DNA from: Nitrososphaerota archaeon
GTDB taxonomy: Archaea > Thermoproteota > Nitrososphaeria > Conexivisphaerales > DTJL01
DNA: 46,872 bases
Direction: 5' to 3'
Assembly: GCA_021324115.1 (NCBI GenBank)
Contig: JAJPJS010000011.1
Coordinates: forward strand, 1-46,872
The notes below the pieces were generated by a model that was given only the letters and a program-made list of their open reading frames with translations, did not search any database and was not told the DNA's origin. Made by a program: the position numbers and the translations under genes. Shown in pieces: positions 42,357 through 46,872 of the stretch. Numbering within the stretch: position 1 is the stretch's first letter; each line of letters begins with the position of its first letter.

Positions 42357-44462
42357 TCAGTACGCAAGAACATCTTTTATTGCGGATTTTATTTTCGCTG
42401 CATTAGGTCTGTATTCTTCTTCGAGTTTGGCCGTCGGAACTATGACGTCATATCCTGTGACTCTCCTGATCGGTGCTTTTAGGTAGTCCAGGGACTTTTC
42501 GGCGATTCTTGCAGATATCTCTGCACCTATTCCGCACATTCTTTGAGCTTCGTGAACTATGACTAGTCTGCCTGTCTTTTCAAAGGATTTTCTTATTGTA
42601 CTCATATCCAGCGGTGACAGTGTTCTGAGGTCGATCACTTCAGCAGAGAAATCCTTGGCAGCGTCCAATGCCGGGTAGACCATCGCACCGTAAGTTAAAA
42701 TGGTGACATCATCCCCTTCTGTTAGAACTTTTGCTTTTCCTATCGGTATGGTGAATTTCGATTCGGATACGGGCATCTTGGGTGCGTCGTACAGTCTCTT
42801 TGGTTCCATGAAAATGACCGGGTCTTTTCCCTCGATCGCGGACATCAGCAATCCCTTCGCATCGCGTGGATTAGATGGAACCACCACCTTTAGACCGGGC
42901 GTGCTAGCAAGGTATACCTCAGGCGAATCGGAGTGATGCTCAAGGCCATTCACGCCTCCTCCAAACGGAAACCTGAGCACACCATTCAGTGTAAATCCTC
43001 CCCTTGTCCTGTTCCTATATCTGGCGATGTGGTTGATTATCTGGTCGTACGCTGGCGGTACAAAGCCATCAAACTGGAACTCGGCAACAGGCGTGTATCC
43101 ACCTATGGACAATCCCACGAAGAGACCGGCTATGCCTGCTTCCGAAAGTGGTGTGTCAAACACTCGGTTTTCGCCGAACTGCTCCTGCAGCCCTCGCGTA
43201 ACCTGAAACACGCCGCCGTTCTTCCCCACATCCTCTCCGAAAATGAGCACACGTTCGTCATCAGCGAGAGCCTGCTTTAACGCCAAGTTGATGGAATTCC
43301 TCATATTCATCTCTGGACCGTCTAGTGGGATATTTTCTGTGGTATCCTCGTTTTCAGTTGAAAGTTGCTCCCCTGACATCTCCTTGTACTGCTCTGCAAG
43401 ATGAGATGGAATGTCCGAGCAGAGATATTCAAACATGGATTTGGGGTCAGGACGTGGAAGATTTCTGAACGCAGCCAAAGCCGAGTTCACAGTTTCCTTT
43501 GCTGCATCTTTGACTTTCTGCTTGTAATCATCGTCCAATTCCCCAATGGATCTGAGGTAACGTTCCACTCTTTCTATCGGGTCCCTTTCCTTCCACGCTT
43601 CCACTTCTTCTGGGGCTCTCTTCTTAGCGGAGACCAATTCAGCAGTTGTGTGCATTCTCAGCCTGTAGGTATTGAACTCTATGAGCATGGGTACGCTTTC
43701 TTTCTTTATCTTCTCCAGTGCAAACTTCACGGAGTTATATACAGCAAGTATGTCGTTGCCGTCTACTGTCAAACCATCGATACCATACGCCAGGGACTTC
43801 TGGGCCAAAGTGGTAGATTTAGTCTGCTTCGACCTCGGCACAGATATCGCATACTGATTGTTCTCAACAGCGACAAGCAAACGAACGTCATATACTGCCG
43901 CCATGTTCACACCTTCATGAAAATCACCCTTGGATGTCCCTCCGTCGCCAACTGTCACAATGACTGCAGATTCTGAATTCTTCTTCTTCAGTGAAAGCGC
44001 AAGCCCGGTCGCATGGGTTACTTGCGTTGCGACCGGAATAGTGAACGGCAAGACATGAAGTCTTGGGTCTAACTTCATTCCAAATTCATCGCCACTCCAA
44101 TATTGCAAAACCTTCTCCATTGGAACACCTCTTGCTATCATGAATGCGTCATCTCTGAAGGTGGGCACAAGCCAGTCATTATCACCCATTGCATACGCTG
44201 CGCCGATCTGAACGGCTTCCTGACCCGAAAATGGGGCATATGCACCAATTTCTCTGAAAGTTGAAATGTTGATCGCCTTTTCATCAAAGGTTCTGGCGAG
44301 AACCATACTTTCGTACATCTTCTTCAGCAGGGCTGTATCGAATTTGAGATTTGAGGTTAGCCTACCATCCACACCGAGCAATCCACATTCCTGCAGATTC
44401 TCTAGCTGCGACTGGCTGATAGGTCGCAACGACATGTCCTTATCCTTAACCAATTCTTGCAT
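42357..44462 (-). CDS. 2-oxoacid dehydrogenase E1, alpha and beta fused
   Basis: The 701-residue product joins both halves of a thiamine-diphosphate E1. Residues about 40-355 are the alpha part: TPP motif GDGGTSKGDFHEGVN at 172-186 ending in NN at 201-202, RDDAFMIARGV, and MHTTAELVSAKKR. Residues about 385-701 are the beta part: MNMRNSINLALKQAL, LIFGEDVGKNGGVF, FDTPLSEAGIAGLFVGLSIGGYTPVAEFQF, HHSDSPEVYLASTPGLKVVVPSNP. A polar, acidic linker of about 25 residues joins them. E1 decarboxylates pyruvate or branched-chain 2-oxoacids and passes the acyl group to lipoyl-E2. In T. acidophilum the subunits are separate genes beside E2 and E3; here no E2 is adjacent. CGTATATAG lies about 26 bases before ATG 44462. 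Confidence 0.92.
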   Translation of the reverse strand: MQELVKDKDMSLRPISQSQLENLQECGLLGVDGRLTSNLKFDTALLKKMYESMVLARTFDEKAINISTFREIGAYAPFSGQEAVQIGAAYAMGDNDWLVPTFRDDAFMIARGVPMEKVLQYWSGDEFGMKLDPRLHVLPFTIPVATQVTHATGLALSLKKKNSESAVIVTVGDGGTSKGDFHEGVNMAAVYDVRLLVAVENNQYAISVPRSKQTKSTTLAQKSLAYGIDGLTVDGNDILAVYNSVKFALEKIKKESVPMLIEFNTYRLRMHTTAELVSAKKRAPEEVEAWKERDPIERVERYLRSIGELDDDYKQKVKDAAKETVNSALAAFRNLPRPDPKSMFEYLCSDIPSHLAEQYKEMSGEQLSTENEDTTENIPLDGPEMNMRNSINLALKQALADDERVLIFGEDVGKNGGVFQVTRGLQEQFGENRVFDTPLSEAGIAGLFVGLSIGGYTPVAEFQFDGFVPPAYDQIINHIARYRNRTRGGFTLNGVLRFPFGGGVNGLEHHSDSPEVYLASTPGLKVVVPSNPRDAKGLLMSAIEGKDPVIFMEPKRLYDAPKMPVSESKFTIPIGKAKVLTEGDDVTILTYGAMVYPALDAAKDFSAEVIDLRTLSPLDMSTIRKSFEKTGRLVIVHEAQRMCGIGAEISARIAEKSLDYLKAPIRRVTGYDVIVPTAKLEEEYRPNAAKIKSAIKDVLAY

Positions 44463-44584
44463 ATATTGTTTTATATTGTGGTACTATATACGTAATTCTC
44501 AATAATCTTGCCAACATTCTATTAATTTTAACATAATAAACAATAACCTTGGTCACCCGATTCGGGCAACGCTTTAGCCGTCAT

Positions 44585-45937
44585 TCAATCAGTTCTGATG
44601 ACTATCCGCCTGTGCAACAGTGACAACGTCCAGTCGAACATCACTCCCAGCCTGTTCCTCATTGTGGATATCCTGACGAGGTGAACTAACCTCCACATCA
44701 ACCAACCAGCAAACCCGGAAAGTATGATTCCATTCGGTAACTGTGATAATCCGCTGAATCTGCCAAGAGAAAGCGTCACACCTTGATCATTGTAGGAAAA
44801 AGGAGTCTGGATAGGTTTATCGATGAGCTTCGAAGCAACATACTTGCCCAGGTATTCGCCCTCCTGCACGGCCGATGCGGCGGTTGGTGGAGCAGTTGTA
44901 GCATCAGATCCGGATGTTATCCAGGCGTTGTCACCGATTGCATATACATCAGGTACGTTTTGGACCTCTAGGTAGCCGTTGACCGCAATTCTACCTCTCT
45001 TTTTCATTACCATCGTCTCAGGGATCTGAGCAACTACAGGGTTGACCTTGGTCCCCGCCGTCCAGAAGACATTACTTGTTTCGATTCTCGAGCCATCGGA
45101 CAGAACCACCCCGATTGGATCAACCCGCACGACCGATGCCCCTGTTCTTACCTCTATGCCCGCGGATTCCAGATCCTTCCTGCATTTTTCTGCGAATTGT
45201 GTGGTTGATCCAGGCAAAAGCCTGTTCGAAGCTTCAAGAAGAATTACACGCGTCTCGTCCGGGTCAATTCTATAATACTTACCACAAAGCTGTCGAACAT
45301 AATCCCTGACCGACCCGGCAAGTTCGACCCCGGTCGCACCACCGCCTACAATGGCAAACGTAAGGTAGGTTCTTTTCAGGCCGTTTGAAGAGGCCAACAT
45401 GGAAGATTTTTCAAAGGATTCTAGGATTCTGTTTCGAATTTTTTCACCATCTGAAAGGGTCTTGAGAGCGATAGCATTTTCCGCAACACCTTTGATTCCG
45501 AAGTCGTTGCTGACCGACCCTAACCCTATGATCAGGATATCATAACGGAGTCGTCCGATGGATGTCATGATTGTCTTGGATTTGAAATCAATGGACAGTA
45601 CCTCTGCCTCGAAGATTGAGTAGTTAGACTTCTTACTTTTCTTGGATATTGGGTCTGCTACATGATGTTCGTCTGTCAAACCTGTTGCCACCTGATAGAG
45701 TAATGGCGTAAAGAGGTGGTAGTCTCGTCTGCTGATCACCATGACCTCCACATAATTGTGTATCGGGGTGGCATATCTGTTGAAGGCCTTTACGAAGGAC
45801 ATCCCCGCAAAACCACTTCCAAGAACAATAATCCTAAGCTTTTGTGTCGTCTCATTCCAAGAAGTTACACTTTCCGGTTCATCATTTGAATCCAAGAAAC
45901 TGGGTCTTTCCAAATTTGTCTGCGACATGGTGGTCAC
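44585..45937 (-). CDS. ndh: Type II NADH:quinone oxidoreductase (NDH-2)
   Basis: The 450-residue flavoprotein has VLGSGFAGMSFVKAF for FAD, the quinone-site motif FTPLLYQVATGL, the NADH motif IVGGGATGVELAGSV, the second FAD motif DVYAIGDNAWI and AVQEGEYLGKYVASKL. The C-terminal GFAGWLMWRLVHLVRI.TMRNRLGVMFDW is the amphipathic membrane anchor of NDH-2. It passes electrons from NADH to menaquinone on the cytoplasmic face without pumping protons. The start GTG 45937 is used; ATG 45928 is possible. The first 35 residues are polar and not part of the fold. It does not share an operon with the E1 gene 123 bases downstream, judging by the E1 TATA box. Confidence 0.92.
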   Translation of the reverse strand: MTTMSQTNLERPSFLDSNDEPESVTSWNETTQKLRIIVLGSGFAGMSFVKAFNRYATPIHNYVEVMVISRRDYHLFTPLLYQVATGLTDEHHVADPISKKSKKSNYSIFEAEVLSIDFKSKTIMTSIGRLRYDILIIGLGSVSNDFGIKGVAENAIALKTLSDGEKIRNRILESFEKSSMLASSNGLKRTYLTFAIVGGGATGVELAGSVRDYVRQLCGKYYRIDPDETRVILLEASNRLLPGSTTQFAEKCRKDLESAGIEVRTGASVVRVDPIGVVLSDGSRIETSNVFWTAGTKVNPVVAQIPETMVMKKRGRIAVNGYLEVQNVPDVYAIGDNAWITSGSDATTAPPTAASAVQEGEYLGKYVASKLIDKPIQTPFSYNDQGVTLSLGRFSGLSQLPNGIILSGFAGWLMWRLVHLVRISTMRNRLGVMFDWTLSLLHRRIVIRTD

Positions 45938-46231
45938 TTTGTATCTGTGATGTGCTTACTAAAAAGAAACATCCCGCAAGTATTAGGGACTATCCTTTGC
46001 GTCGAAGCTAATTGTGTTGCAGCCGCATTGAATGGATTTATGCGAAAGGGGGATAGAATATATCGTCCGCAATCACAAAGGTGAACCTTTCAAGATTTGG
46101 GGTGCTTCGGGGTAGTTGAGCCATATCTGGACAATTCATAAACAAAGTGCAGGCAAAGCGGGTTTGTACAGACATTACTAGAGGCTGAGGATCAACCCGC
46201 GGTTGCCAATGCGGAAGAGAAGAGCTGAGAT
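45938..46231. other. Intergenic stretch of about 290 bases
   Basis: No gene or clear RNA is seen. It lies between two minus-strand genes; CTTTTTAGT near 45961 may be the TATA box of the NDH-2 gene. A short open frame at 46038-46256 on the minus strand has no support. Confidence 0.3.
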
Positions 46232-46633
46232 TCACCAGCTGACTAACGTAACGCAACCAGAAGACTTGGAGCTTTGAAGGTCTGCCAACAGCTTTCCAAA
46301 TAATACTACTGGTTGAACATTGAGATCATCAATTTCAGAAAGAAGTTTTAATGTTAGGTCTTCATCAAGGGAACCTTGTTTCATGACTGAAATTTCGAAA
46401 GTAAGATGCAATATCTTCGAATCATTTTTGATTTCTTCCACCAAGTATCTCAACCCTCCTACGGCTATTGCCCATCCCTTTTTCCTGAAGAATTCTGTCA
46501 AAGCCATTTCATTTGTCTCATCGTCTTGGACTTCGATTCCTGGGAGATGGTACTCCCCCTCATCATGTTGCAGTAACATTAGATCGTTATTCACCCATAT
46601 AGCTGATGCAAGTATCTTGTTTGCCATACGCAT
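46232..46633 (-). CDS. Nudix-like protein with degenerate Nudix box
   Basis: The 133-residue product looks like a Nudix fold: KILASAIWVNNDLMLLQHDEGEYHLPG is the usual first strand pair. The helix that should read GxxxxxExxxxxxxREUxEExGU reads GIEVQDDETNEMALTEFFRKKGW, so only one Glu (residue 47) of the metal-binding REUxEE remains, with Thr for Arg and Arg-Lys for the Glu pair. Such proteins are likely to have lost hydrolysis and may bind nucleotides. TTAAAATT lies about 22 bases before ATG 46633. It is divergent from tRNA-Pro. Confidence 0.6.
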   Translation of the reverse strand: MRMANKILASAIWVNNDLMLLQHDEGEYHLPGIEVQDDETNEMALTEFFRKKGWAIAVGGLRYLVEEIKNDSKILHLTFEISVMKQGSLDEDLTLKLLSEIDDLNVQPVVLFGKLLADLQSSKSSGCVTLVSW

Positions 46634-46754
46634 TCAGGTGATCTGTCCGAATTTTAAGAATTGTCTGTCATGCTGAATGGATGTTTGTTTCCAGTGTATA
46701 AAAAAGGCGTCAGTTGGTCAAATTGGATATCTTGATACAACTGAGCAGAGGTCA

Positions 46755-46763
46755 GCTTATAAC
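46755..46763 (+). promoter_or_regulatory. TATA box for tRNA-Pro
   Basis: GCTTATAAC lies about 29 bases before the mature 5' end. Confidence 0.55.
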
Positions 46764-46788
46764 ACTCTCTTTTCAACACGGGCACAGT

Positions 46789-46864
46789 GGGGTCGTGGGC
46801 TAGCCTGGTCTACGCTACCAGCCTCGGGCGCTGGTGATCGGCGGTTCAAATCCGCCCGGCCCCA
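46789..46864 (+). tRNA. tRNA-Pro (CGG)
   Basis: Acceptor GGGGTCG pairs with CGGCCCC, anticodon stem CCAGC with GCTGG around loop CTCGGGC (anticodon CGG), and T stem GGCGG with CCGCC around TTCAAAT. The D stem is short, with 3 bp. No intron is present and CCA is not encoded after A73, in contrast to the tRNA-Met at 40704. Confidence 0.95.
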
Positions 46865-46872
46865 TGCCAAAA

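Overview
The window looks like chromosomal DNA of a thermoacidophilic euryarchaeon of the Thermoplasmatales or a close relative. The best evidence is a proline iminopeptidase at 8809-9687 that closely resembles tricorn-interacting factor F1 as I remember it from Thermoplasma acidophilum. Supporting evidence is a TiaS, an archaeal Tsr3, an archaeal RNase P RNA, a probable initiator tRNA-Met with a bulge-helix-bulge intron, PadR regulators, and many genes whose TATA box lies about 22-30 bases before the start codon, as expected for leaderless mRNAs.

Layout. 1-7,400: an edge-truncated phosphoesterase, an HNH nuclease carrying an EF-hand loop, a HAD hydrolase, a 502-residue protein resembling an MCM without its ATPase core, a 43-residue zinc finger, a DJ-1/PfpI protein and an M20 peptidase relative with changed metal ligands. 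7,600-12,230: a minus-strand block with a multi-zinc-ribbon protein, proline iminopeptidase plus amino-acid permease, a VOC protein and a YjbQ protein. 12,460-20,270: a plus-strand run of two LLM flavin oxidoreductases, an SDR, an M24 peptidase-fold protein, an NCS1 permease and two adjacent fold-type II PLP enzymes. 20,300-25,750: GDPD, VOC, aminotransferase, M20, aldo/keto reductase and GNAT. 25,840-36,460: a candidate structured small RNA, an MFS permease, metallophosphoesterase, membrane-anchored sulfite-oxidase-family protein, dihydrolipoamide dehydrogenase, SDR, and a tight PadR / repeat surface protein / MFS exporter operon. 36,520-40,800: MenA-like prenyltransferase, a second PadR with tandem operators, RNase P RNA, Tsr3, a stand-alone Lrp sensor domain, TiaS and tRNA-Met. 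40,800-46,872: a gene-poor stretch, hemerythrin, a zinc-finger protein, a fused alpha-beta E1 dehydrogenase, type II NADH dehydrogenase, a degenerate Nudix protein and tRNA-Pro.

Together the genes suggest a peptide and amino-acid using heterotroph: permeases, Pip, M20 and M24 peptidases, an aminotransferase and PLP lyases feed 2-oxoacid oxidation (E1 and E3 are here, E2 is not). Electrons could pass through NDH-2 to a quinone made with the MenA-like enzyme; a sulfite-oxidase-family enzyme and hemerythrin add redox functions. Most promising for novelty are the PadR / repeat protein / MFS operon with a palindrome at its promoter, the ATPase-less MCM-like protein, the candidate small RNA upstream of the MFS permease, and the fused E1. 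All assignments come from reading motifs; no database search was run.
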